Of a stretch of DNA of 8,097 nt, positions 1 through 6,243 are shown piece after piece; the stretch's first letter is position 1; each line of letters opens with the position of its first letter. The notes under the pieces were generated by a model that saw only the letters and a list, made by a program, of their open reading frames with translations, did not search any database and was not told the origin of the DNA. Made by a program: the position numbers and the translations under genes. Origin of the DNA: Pseudomonadota bacterium (GTDB lineage Bacteria; Pseudomonadota; Gammaproteobacteria; Burkholderiales; SG8-41). The stretch spans positions 1 to 8,097 of the forward strand of contig JAEYXO010000170.1 in the NCBI GenBank assembly GCA_023431245.1, written 5' to 3'.

Positions 1-675
1 CCCGAGGTTCATTTCGCCGTAGCTGCGCTGAAATTGCAGCGCATCGATGGCAGCCATCACAATGCCCCTGACTTCGCCGTCGCCGCCCGTGACCGGATAG
101 CTGAAATGCATCGTCAGCGGGCCCGGATCCGGGCCGCGGCCCAGCGGCGTCACATGCAGCTGCGGCAGATCACGCGCGTGCGCCCGCAGGTGCGCCTTGA
201 CCGTTTCCGGATCCAGCCCTGCCTCCCGGCTGGCCCAGATCCGGTTCCCGGCGGCATCCAGCATGAAAAAATCCGCTTCCCTGCCCCTGCGGGCTGCAAC
301 CATTCTCGACATGCGCACCGCGGCGGCTTCCATGCCCTCGCGTTGCGCCTCGGCCGCCGCCACGCGCATCAGTGTTTCTGTCGCGGCGAATTCCGCATCG
401 ATCTGGTCGCGCAGCGAACGGGCCAGCGTTTCGACGTGCCGCTGCGTCGCGCCGAAAGCATCGGCTGTCTCCTTGCGGATGACTGTTTCCGCGGCGATCA
501 TGATCGCCAGGCCCAGCACGGCAGCCCCGGCAACCAGCAGCAGCCGCGGTGCGCGCATGCGCCTGAAAAAACCGCGTAATGCGGATCCTGCGCGACTTTT
601 GTCCAGTACGGGGGAGGGATTCACGGTCTGCGCAGCGCGATGTGGCCGGTGCGGGGCTGGATTGCGGAGGTTCAT
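1..675 (-). CDS. Cache/PDC-type membrane sensor protein, N-terminal part (C-terminus outside window)
   Basis: The frame is open on the minus strand from an ATG at 675 to the left edge, giving 225 residues with no stop. Residues 1-43 are basic and probably cytoplasmic. Residues about 44-62 (LLLVAGAAVLGLAIMI core) form one membrane segment. From about residue 66 a helix rich in Glu, Arg and Ala leads into a mixed alpha/beta region (FFMLDAAGNRIWASR; then MHFSYPVTGGDGEVRGIVMA and a FQRSYGEMNLG ending). This resembles the first PDC/cache subdomain of diguanylate cyclases and histidine kinases, which bind small ligands in the periplasm. The output domain (GGDEF, kinase, PAS or chemoreceptor) is beyond the edge, so the signalling type is unknown. 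The start is uncertain: no good ribosome site precedes 675, and in-frame alternatives are GTG at 624 and ATG at 558 just before the membrane segment. The gene is divergent from the moxR operon. Confidence 0.72.
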   Translation of the reverse strand, partial: MNLRNPAPHRPHRAAQTVNPSPVLDKSRAGSALRGFFRRMRAPRLLLVAGAAVLGLAIMIAAETVIRKETADAFGATQRHVETLARSLRDQIDAEFAATETLMRVAAAEAQREGMEAAAVRMSRMVAARRGREADFFMLDAAGNRIWASREAGLDPETVKAHLRAHARDLPQLHVTPLGRGPDPGPLTMHFSYPVTGGDGEVRGIVMAAIDALQFQRSYGEMNLG

Positions 676-677
676 CT

Positions 678-683
678 TATAAT
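678..683 (+). promoter_or_regulatory. Candidate -10 box (TATAAT) for the moxR operon
   Basis: A perfect TATAAT lies in an AT-rich patch of otherwise GC-rich DNA, about 86 bases upstream of the moxR ATG. No convincing -35 box is visible at the expected spacing. Read on the other strand, 681-676 gives TATAAG, a -10-like box directly abutting the annotated start of the divergent sensor gene. The patch may therefore serve either strand. Confidence 0.35.
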
Positions 684-749
684 TGCGACTGAACCTTGTC
701 TAATTGCATGCCGTCCAGGCACATTGCCCACACAGTCCGCCCCCGCCGG

Positions 750-758
750 CGAGGAAGG
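750..758 (+). promoter_or_regulatory. Ribosome binding site supporting the moxR start at 770
   Basis: GAGGAAGG lies about 11 bases upstream of the ATG at 770. It favours this ATG over an upstream in-frame TTG at 704, which would add a 22-residue Pro/His-rich leader not expected in MoxR proteins. Confidence 0.5.
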
Positions 759-769
759 CTCCTTCCCCG

Positions 770-1687
770 ATGTCGTCACAACTCAATGCAGTCGCAGAAC
801 AAATCAACAGCATCATCCTCGGCAAGGCCCAGCAGATCAGGCTCGCCATCGCCTGCCTTCTGGCACGCGGCCATCTGCTGATCGAGGACGTGCCCGGCGT
901 CGGCAAGACCACGCTGGCCCATGCCATCGCAACATCGCTGGGTCTGCGTTTCCAGCGCATCCAGTTCACCAGCGACCTGCTGCCCGCCGACATCCTCGGC
1001 GTCTCCGTCTACAACCGCGACTCCGGCGGCTTCGAATTCCATCCGGGTCCGGTATTCACCAACGTGGTGCTGGCTGACGAAGTCAATCGGGCAACCCCGC
1101 GCGCGCAAAGTGCGCTGCTCGAAGCGATGGAGGAAAACCAGGTCACCATCGAAGGCGAAACCCGGCAGCTGCCGATGCCCTTCTTCGTGATCGCCACGCA
1201 GAATCCGTCCTACCAGATCGGCACCTTCCCGCTGCCGGAGTCGCAGCTCGACCGCTTCCTGATGCGCATCGAGCTCGGTTACCCCGATGCGCAGGCCGAA
1301 CGTGCGCTGCTGAACGGCGACAACCGCCGCGACATGCTGCTGCGCCTGCAGCCGCAGCTGGATCCCGACGGCCTGACCCGGCTGCAGCATGAGGTCCAGC
1401 AGGTGCATGCCTCGCCCGCCCTGCTCGACTACCTGCAGGCGCTGGTCAACACCACGCGCCGCTCCCCCGCCTTCTCGCACGGACTGTCGCCGAGGGCATC
1501 ACTCGCCCTGCTGCAGGGCGCCAGGGCCTGGGCCTACATGGACAACCGCAGGCACCTGCTGCCTGAAGACATACAGGCGGTGCTCCCCGCGGTCGTCACG
1601 CACCGCCTGAGCCCCTCCGGCGAAACCGCCGGCGGCGGCCGCGACTCGCTGGCCGCCCAGCTGCTGCAGGAGGTCGCCATCCCCTGA
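770..1687 (+). CDS. MoxR-family AAA+ ATPase
   Basis: This 305-residue protein has the normal length for the MoxR family. These are AAA+ ATPases thought to act as chaperones for partner proteins encoded beside them. The Walker A motif is PGVGKTT (Lys46), Walker B is VVLADEVNRA (Asp103, Glu104), and sensor 1 is the Asn in IATQNPSY (about 145). DRF at about 161-163 supplies an arginine-finger candidate, and the LSPRASLALL sensor-2 Arg is near 242. The C-terminal lid (about 215-290) is intact, so the enzyme should be active. It is the first gene of an operon with DUF58 and TgpA-type genes, whose products are its likely clients at the inner membrane. Its TGA at 1685-1687 overlaps the next ATG by one base. 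An in-frame TTG at 704 is a less likely start. The family call is secure; the cellular role is inferred. Confidence 0.95.
   Translation: MSSQLNAVAEQINSIILGKAQQIRLAIACLLARGHLLIEDVPGVGKTTLAHAIATSLGLRFQRIQFTSDLLPADILGVSVYNRDSGGFEFHPGPVFTNVVLADEVNRATPRAQSALLEAMEENQVTIEGETRQLPMPFFVIATQNPSYQIGTFPLPESQLDRFLMRIELGYPDAQAERALLNGDNRRDMLLRLQPQLDPDGLTRLQHEVQQVHASPALLDYLQALVNTTRRSPAFSHGLSPRASLALLQGARAWAYMDNRRHLLPEDIQAVLPAVVTHRLSPSGETAGGGRDSLAAQLLQEVAIP
1668..1674 (+). promoter_or_regulatory. Ribosome binding site of the DUF58 gene
   Basis: AGGAGGT lies inside the 3' end of moxR, 12 bases before the ATG at 1687. It supports that start rather than the in-frame ATG at 1696, which would leave a 21-base gap. 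Confidence 0.55.
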
Positions 1688-2682
1688 TGCCGGCAATGAA
1701 TGCCACCCTGTCCTCGCTGGCTGCGCTGAAGGGCCGCATCCTCGACTGGATTTTCCAGTGGCGGGGCCCCGAACGCGGCACCATCGTCCTGGTGCAGCGC
1801 CGTGTGTTCATACTACCGACGCGGCAGGGCCTGCTGTTCGCCGGCGTCATCCTGCTGATGCTGCTGGGCTCCGTGAACTACGATCTGTCCCTCGGTTTCA
1901 TACTGTCCTTCCTGCTGGGTGCGACCGGCATCCAGTCCATGCTGCATACCTTCCGCAACCTGGCGAACCTGCGCATCTCGGCCGGCCGCAGCTCGCCGGT
2001 GTTTGCCGGGGAACAGGCGCAATTCCATATCCGCATCACCAACACCGCGGCCATGCCGCGGTACAGCATCGGCGTGACCCGGGACCGGATCAGCGCGGAC
2101 TATGTCGACGTGCCCGCGGACGGCGAAACCACGGCCACGGTGCCGGTTCCCGCTCTCCGCCGCGGCTGGCTGCGTCCCGGACGGATGACGCTGTTCACTT
2201 TTTTCCCGGTGGGCCTGTTTCGCGCCTGGTCCTATGCCGACCTCGACATGACCTGCCTGGTCTACCCGGCGCCCGCCTCTCCGGGCCTGCCGCTGCCGCA
2301 GCCGCGCGCCGGCAACGACAAGGGAGGAACACAGGGACAGGGCCAGGATGAGTTCTCGGGACTGCGGCCCTACCGCCCCGGAGATTCGCCGCGCCATCTC
2401 GCGTGGAAAGCCATCGCCCGCAGCGACGTGCTGATGACCAAGCAGTTTTCCGGCCGCGTCGCGGCCGAACTGTGGCTGGCCTGGGATGCACTTCCTCCGG
2501 ACATGGACGCAGAAAAGAAGCTGGAACACCTGGCACGCTGGGTCATCGACGCGGACGCCAGCGGCCACGCTTACGGCCTGCGCCTCCCGGGAACGGTGAT
2601 TCCGATCGACTCCGGAGCCGCGCACCGCACCGACTGCCTGCGCGCCCTGGCACTGCATGACGCCGCTGCCGACCAGTCTTAG
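1687..2682 (+). CDS. DUF58 domain membrane protein (MoxR partner)
   Basis: The protein has 331 residues. Two hydrophobic segments at about 48-62 and 67-84 should anchor it in the inner membrane. A beta-rich region (about 95-195) follows, then the diagnostic DUF58 block at about 221-254 (DEFSGLRPYRPGDSPRHLAW followed by KAIARSDVLMTKQF). The C-terminal part is related to a von Willebrand A fold, but I see no DxSxS metal-binding (MIDAS) motif; the equivalent strand reads ELWLAWDALPPDMD. The ending WVIDADASGHAYGLRLPG is typical of the short DUF58 proteins paired with TgpA. The biochemical function of the family is not established; linkage to MoxR suggests it is a client or adaptor of the ATPase. 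The start is coupled to moxR (TGATG), and the 3' end overlaps tgpA by 26 bases, so the three genes are probably made together. Confidence 0.92.
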   Translation: MPAMNATLSSLAALKGRILDWIFQWRGPERGTIVLVQRRVFILPTRQGLLFAGVILLMLLGSVNYDLSLGFILSFLLGATGIQSMLHTFRNLANLRISAGRSSPVFAGEQAQFHIRITNTAAMPRYSIGVTRDRISADYVDVPADGETTATVPVPALRRGWLRPGRMTLFTFFPVGLFRAWSYADLDMTCLVYPAPASPGLPLPQPRAGNDKGGTQGQGQDEFSGLRPYRPGDSPRHLAWKAIARSDVLMTKQFSGRVAAELWLAWDALPPDMDAEKKLEHLARWVIDADASGHAYGLRLPGTVIPIDSGAAHRTDCLRALALHDAAADQS

Positions 2683-4627
2683 CTCGCGCCCCCTCGGCGC
2701 GCGCGACATCCACTGGCTGACCGTGGTATTCCTGCTCGCGGCCGGGCCGCACCTGCTGCGCATGCCGCTGTGGATATCGGCGCTGGTGGTCGGCATCGCC
2801 GGTGCCCGCCTGCTGCAGGTCCGCCTGCGCGGTGCGCTGCCGAAAAAATGGCTGCTGGCGCTGGTCGCAGTGGCCGCCGCCGGCGGCATCCTGCTTCAGT
2901 ACCGGACCCTGTTCGGGCGCGATGCCGGCGTTTCCATGCTGGTGATCATGCTGGCGCTGAAACTGCTGGAAACCGGCACCCGGCGTGACGGCATGCTGCT
3001 GGGTTTCCTCGGCTGTTTCCTGCTGGTGACCAACTTCCTGCACTCGCAGACCATACCGACGGCGTTCTACATGCTGATCTGCGCATGGCTGCTGGTCGCG
3101 ACGCTGATCGGCATGCAGTACACCGGCCCCTGGCCGGGCTGGCGCCAGCCGGTCAAACGCGCCGGCATCCTGATTGCCCAGGCACTGCCGCTGATGGCCG
3201 TGCTGTTCCTGCTGTTCCCGCGGGTGCAGGGACCGCTGTGGGGCCTGCCGCAGGATGCCTATGCCGGGCTCAGCGGACTGTCCGACAACATGAGTCCGGG
3301 CAGCCTCAACAACCTGATCCTGTCCGATTCCGTCGCCTTCCGCGCCGAATTCAGCGACGGCCGCACCCCAGATCCCAAGGATCTCTACTGGCGCGGGCCG
3401 GTGCTGTGGGATTACGACGGCCGCACCTGGACGGCGCCGCGGCTGGTGCAGAACATCGACGAACTCCCCGCGGACGGCAACGTCGATTACACGGTAACCC
3501 TGGAGCCGCACAACAAGCGCTGGCTGTTTGCACTCGAGTTTCCCGGACAGAAACCGCCGCGCTCGATGGCCACGCGCGACATGCAGCTGCTCAGCTTCAC
3601 GCCGGTGCGCAGCCGCATGCGCTACGAGATGACCTCCTCCATCGGCGCCGCCTACGGCATCGACGAAGACCGGTCCGTGCTGTCGCGCGCCCTGCGACTG
3701 CCCGCCGGCAGCAATCCGCGGACCGCGGCCTTTGCCGAAGAACTGCGCGGCAAGCACGGCGACGACCGCAGCCTGGTGGCGGCGGTGCTGGCGATGTTCC
3801 GCAATGAGAACTTTGTCTACACCCTTTCGCCGCCGCTGCTTGGCGAACAGCCGGTCGACGAATTCCTGTTCGGCACCCGCCGCGGATTCTGCGAACACTA
3901 TGCCTCGGCGTTCACCGTGCTGATGCGCGCCGCGGGGATTCCGGCGCGCGTGGTCACCGGCTATCTGGGCGGCGAAATCAACCCGGTCGGCGGATACATC
4001 CTGGTGCGCCAGGCGGACGCCCATGCCTGGGTGGAAATCTGGCTGGAGAAAACCGGCTGGGTGCGCGTCGATCCGACAGCCGCGGTATCGCCGCTGCGGG
4101 TCGAACGCGGCATCGCCTCCGCGCTCCCGCGCAGCGATCCGCTGCCGATGTTCGTGCGCGGCGACTTTGCGATGCTGCAGCGCATGCGCCTGACCTGGGA
4201 CTCGGTCACCTACACCTGGAACCAGTGGGTGCTCGGCTATACGCCGGAACGCCAGCGGCGCTTCCTGAGCCATCTCGGCTTCAGCGAGGCAAGCTGGCAG
4301 ACCATGTCCGTGGTGCTGATGATCTTCGCCGGCATCGCCGTGCTGTTCGGCGCCGCGCTGGCGCTGCGCGACCTGCGCCAGGCGCGGCCCGATGCGGCGA
4401 AGGCCGCCTACGACCGCTTCTGCCGCAAACTCGCGCGGCGCGGATTGCCGCGCGGCGCCGCTGAAGGACCCCGGGTATACGCGACCCGCGCGGCACTGCA
4501 GCGGCCGGACCTCGCGCCGGCCATCGAGGACATCACCGCACTCTATGTCGGCCTGCGTTATGCAGGCGAAACGGATCCCGGGTCACTGCAGGCGCTGGAA
4601 CGGCGCTCGCGCGCGTTCAAGGCATAA
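2657..4627 (+). CDS. tgpA: Transglutaminase-like membrane protein, TgpA family
   Basis: The 656-residue length matches complete TgpA proteins. The N-terminal half (DUF3488/TgpA_N) has several membrane segments, roughly 20-54, 64-82, 92-104, 113-129, 135-151 and 169-188. The central periplasmic region carries a transglutaminase core with the full papain-like triad: Cys412 in RRGFCEHYASAF, His456 in QADAHAWVEIW and Asp472 in VRVDPTAA. One more membrane segment (about 549-570) precedes a cytoplasmic tail (571-656) resembling DUF4129. Pseudomonas TgpA has been reported as essential, with an envelope role, but the natural substrate is unclear, so cross-linking or protease-like activity is inference. 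The gene overlaps the DUF58 gene by 26 bases and has no clear ribosome site of its own, which suggests translational coupling. It ends 31 bases before the end of the convergent nlpD. Confidence 0.94.
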   Translation: MTPLPTSLSSRPLGARDIHWLTVVFLLAAGPHLLRMPLWISALVVGIAGARLLQVRLRGALPKKWLLALVAVAAAGGILLQYRTLFGRDAGVSMLVIMLALKLLETGTRRDGMLLGFLGCFLLVTNFLHSQTIPTAFYMLICAWLLVATLIGMQYTGPWPGWRQPVKRAGILIAQALPLMAVLFLLFPRVQGPLWGLPQDAYAGLSGLSDNMSPGSLNNLILSDSVAFRAEFSDGRTPDPKDLYWRGPVLWDYDGRTWTAPRLVQNIDELPADGNVDYTVTLEPHNKRWLFALEFPGQKPPRSMATRDMQLLSFTPVRSRMRYEMTSSIGAAYGIDEDRSVLSRALRLPAGSNPRTAAFAEELRGKHGDDRSLVAAVLAMFRNENFVYTLSPPLLGEQPVDEFLFGTRRGFCEHYASAFTVLMRAAGIPARVVTGYLGGEINPVGGYILVRQADAHAWVEIWLEKTGWVRVDPTAAVSPLRVERGIASALPRSDPLPMFVRGDFAMLQRMRLTWDSVTYTWNQWVLGYTPERQRRFLSHLGFSEASWQTMSVVLMIFAGIAVLFGAALALRDLRQARPDAAKAAYDRFCRKLARRGLPRGAAEGPRVYATRAALQRPDLAPAIEDITALYVGLRYAGETDPGSLQALERRSRAFKA

Positions 4628-4628
4628 A

Positions 4629-4657
4629 ATATCAATAAAAACAAATACTTATGATAT
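4629..4657. repeat. AT-rich convergent spacer with short inverted repeat
   Basis: The 31 bases between the tgpA stop (4627) and the nlpD stop (4659) hold only four G or C bases, in a strongly GC-rich setting. ATATCA at 4629-4634 is mirrored by TGATAT at 4652-4657 around a 17-base loop. The stem is short and AT-only apart from one G-C pair, so it is not a standard intrinsic terminator. Its position between converging genes still makes a 3'-end role possible. Confidence 0.3.
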
Positions 4658-4658
4658 A

Positions 4659-5618
4659 TCAGGCCGGCGGAAGCAGGCCTGCAGGATCCACCGGCTTGCC
4701 GAGCAGCCGGATCTCGAAATGCAGCTTGACCCGGTCGGCGTCGCTGTCACCCATCTCGGCGATTTTCTGGCCACGCGCCACCGACTGCCCCTCCTTCACC
4801 AGCAGTTCCCGGTTGTGGGCGTACACGCTGAGATATTTGTCGTTGTGCTTGATGACGATCAGCTTGCCCAGTCCGCGGATGCCGGTGCCGCTGAAAATCA
4901 CCCGACCCGATCCCGCCGCCACCACGGGCTGGCCCATTTTCCCGGCGATGGCGATGCCTTTGCTCGAACTGTCGTTGAACGGCGTGACGACCGTTCCGCT
5001 GACCGGCCAGATCCAGCCGATGTCATCATCACGCTGCGGACGCTCCTGCGGCGCGGGTTTTGCGGGTACGGCGGGTTCGGGCTTGATGCCCGACATCTGC
5101 GCATAGGCCTGGTCCGAATACGGCACGCGCACGCCGCGGGGTTCCGTCCTGGCGCCACCGGCGACAGCCCCGCGCTCGCTGCCGAGCGGCTGCGCCTCGA
5201 CGCCGCCCGGCGGCGCACGCAGCGGCGAAGCCACCACACCCTTCGGCGGCGACAGCCGCAGCTGCTGCCCCACCCGGATGCGCGCAGGCTCGATGCTGTT
5301 CCAGGCCGCAAGCTCGCGGTAATCGAGGCCAAATTCGAGGGCGATGCTGTACAGCGTGTCGCCGGCCCTGACGGTGTAGAAGTCGGGGCGCGGACGCTCC
5401 GGGGCCGGCGCCGCGCGCACCTGGGGTTTGGCGGGCGGCTTGGCCTGCTGCTGCGGCAGGCGCTCCGCAACCGGTGCAGGGCGCGTCGCCACGCAGCCGG
5501 CAAGGCCCAGCACCAGTACGCCGCACAGGAGGCTGCGGATGCCCGGGCCGGAATTCTGCTGCAGCCGATCTCCGGTGCGCTCAGCCGAGGCCGGCAAGCA
5601 GCGGCACGAACCGGGCAT
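4659..5618 (-). CDS. nlpD: NlpD-type lipoprotein: LysM plus degenerate LytM/M23 domain, amidase activator
   Basis: The protein has 319 residues from the ATG at 5618. A lipoprotein signal (RSLLCGVLVLGLAGC) places the lipidated Cys at 42. A LysM peptidoglycan-binding domain follows at about 79-122 (DFYTVRAGDTLYSIALEFGL), then a Pro/Ala-rich linker and a C-terminal LytM/M23 domain at about 203-316. Zinc ligands are missing: the HxGxD site reads SKGIA (Ser219, Ala223) and the HxH site reads KLH (Lys298, His300). As in E. coli NlpD, this predicts a non-catalytic activator of septal amidases (AmiC type) at the outer membrane rather than an endopeptidase. The start at 5618 has AAGG six bases upstream. 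In-frame ATG 5639 and TTG 5660 are alternatives, and all three overlap the end of pcm (38 bases for 5618). It is the last gene of surE-pcm-nlpD, with no rpoS after it. Confidence 0.92.
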   Translation of the reverse strand: MPGSCRCLPASAERTGDRLQQNSGPGIRSLLCGVLVLGLAGCVATRPAPVAERLPQQQAKPPAKPQVRAAPAPERPRPDFYTVRAGDTLYSIALEFGLDYRELAAWNSIEPARIRVGQQLRLSPPKGVVASPLRAPPGGVEAQPLGSERGAVAGGARTEPRGVRVPYSDQAYAQMSGIKPEPAVPAKPAPQERPQRDDDIGWIWPVSGTVVTPFNDSSSKGIAIAGKMGQPVVAAGSGRVIFSGTGIRGLGKLIVIKHNDKYLSVYAHNRELLVKEGQSVARGQKIAEMGDSDADRVKLHFEIRLLGKPVDPAGLLPPA

Positions 5619-6243
5619 CTTCCACCTTGCGATCGACATAACCTTGTGCGGTTCTTTCAATGACGTGCAATGCCTGTTTGTCGCGATTTGCCAAAGGAAT
5701 CACGAGTTTACCACCCACCGCCAGCTGCTCCCGCAGCGCCTGCGGCACATGGTTTGCAGCTGCTGCGACAACAATTCCGTCAAAAGGTGCCTGTTCCGGC
5801 ATGCCCAGCTGCCCGTCGGCGTTGCGGACGCGCACATTGTGCGCGCGCGCATCGCGCAGGTGGCGCCGCGCCTTGGTCAGCAGCGGCGCCAGCCGTTCGA
5901 TCGAATAGACCTCGCGCGCCAGCCGCGACAGCACCGCCGCCTGGTAACCGCAGCCGGTGCCGATTTCAAGCACCTTGCCGAGGTCAGCACCGCCGCCGCG
6001 CAGCAGTTCCAGCATGCGCGCCACGGTGTACGGGCTGGAAATGGTCTGGCCGAATCCCAGCGGCAGCGCGATGTCCTCGTAGGCCCGACTCGCCAGCGCC
6101 TCATCGACAAAGATGTGCCGCGGCACCTCGCCCATCGCGCCGAGAATGACCTCGTCGCGTATGCCCTGGGTGCGCAGGCGCTCGATCATGCGCAGGCGCG
6201 TACGCTGCGAGGTCATGCCGATGCCCGAATTCGCCGCGTTCAT
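5581..6243 (-). CDS. pcm: Protein-L-isoaspartate O-methyltransferase
   Basis: The 220-residue enzyme uses S-adenosylmethionine to methylate isoaspartyl residues in aged proteins, starting their repair in the cytoplasm. It has the family sequence in order: RTQGIRDEVILGAM near the N-terminus, VPRHIFVDEALASRAYED, the substrate-loop GQTISSPYTVARM (about 65-77), SAM motif I VLEIGTGCGYQAAVL (about 91-105), the acidic end of the next strand at SIE (Glu116), and the C-terminal ARFVPLLAGLG. The ATG at 6243 overlaps the surE stop as ATGA and is preceded by GGTGGG, which supports this start. An ATG nine codons further in (MTSQRTRL) would give a length closer to enteric Pcm. The 3' end overlaps nlpD. The motif set looks complete and the enzyme should be functional. 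Confidence 0.95.
   Translation of the reverse strand: MNAANSGIGMTSQRTRLRMIERLRTQGIRDEVILGAMGEVPRHIFVDEALASRAYEDIALPLGFGQTISSPYTVARMLELLRGGGADLGKVLEIGTGCGYQAAVLSRLAREVYSIERLAPLLTKARRHLRDARAHNVRVRNADGQLGMPEQAPFDGIVVAAAANHVPQALREQLAVGGKLVIPLANRDKQALHVIERTAQGYVDRKVEDARFVPLLAGLG
5622..5628 (-). promoter_or_regulatory. Ribosome binding site deciding the nlpD start
   Basis: On the minus strand AAGGTGG is followed by AAG and the ATG at 5618, placing AAGG six bases from the start codon. The alternative ATG at 5639 has an AAGG only two bases away, and the TTG at 5660 has no clear site. Confidence 0.5.

Noticed and set aside
34..682. Plus-strand frames of 181 and 161 codons over the sensor gene
   Set aside because: The minus strand is open throughout and encodes a membrane segment plus a PDC-like domain; the plus-strand products look like shadows.
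704..769. TTG start adding 22 residues to MoxR
   Set aside because: The added leader is Pro/His-rich and atypical of the family, and an ATG with an upstream GAGGAAGG gives the normal length.
2543..4273. 576-codon open frame on the minus strand, antisense to tgpA
   Set aside because: It is rich in His, Gln, Arg and Gly without any domain, and overlaps a complete gene with an intact catalytic triad. Long antisense frames are expected in GC-rich DNA.
4673..4682. Perfect palindrome GCAGGCCTGC near the nlpD 3' end
   Set aside because: It lies in coding sequence, is unaccompanied by a T-run, and is short enough to arise by chance in GC-rich DNA.
4659..5618. Active M23 endopeptidase
   Set aside because: Three of the four canonical zinc ligands are replaced, and the lipoprotein signal, LysM domain and gene neighbours point to NlpD.
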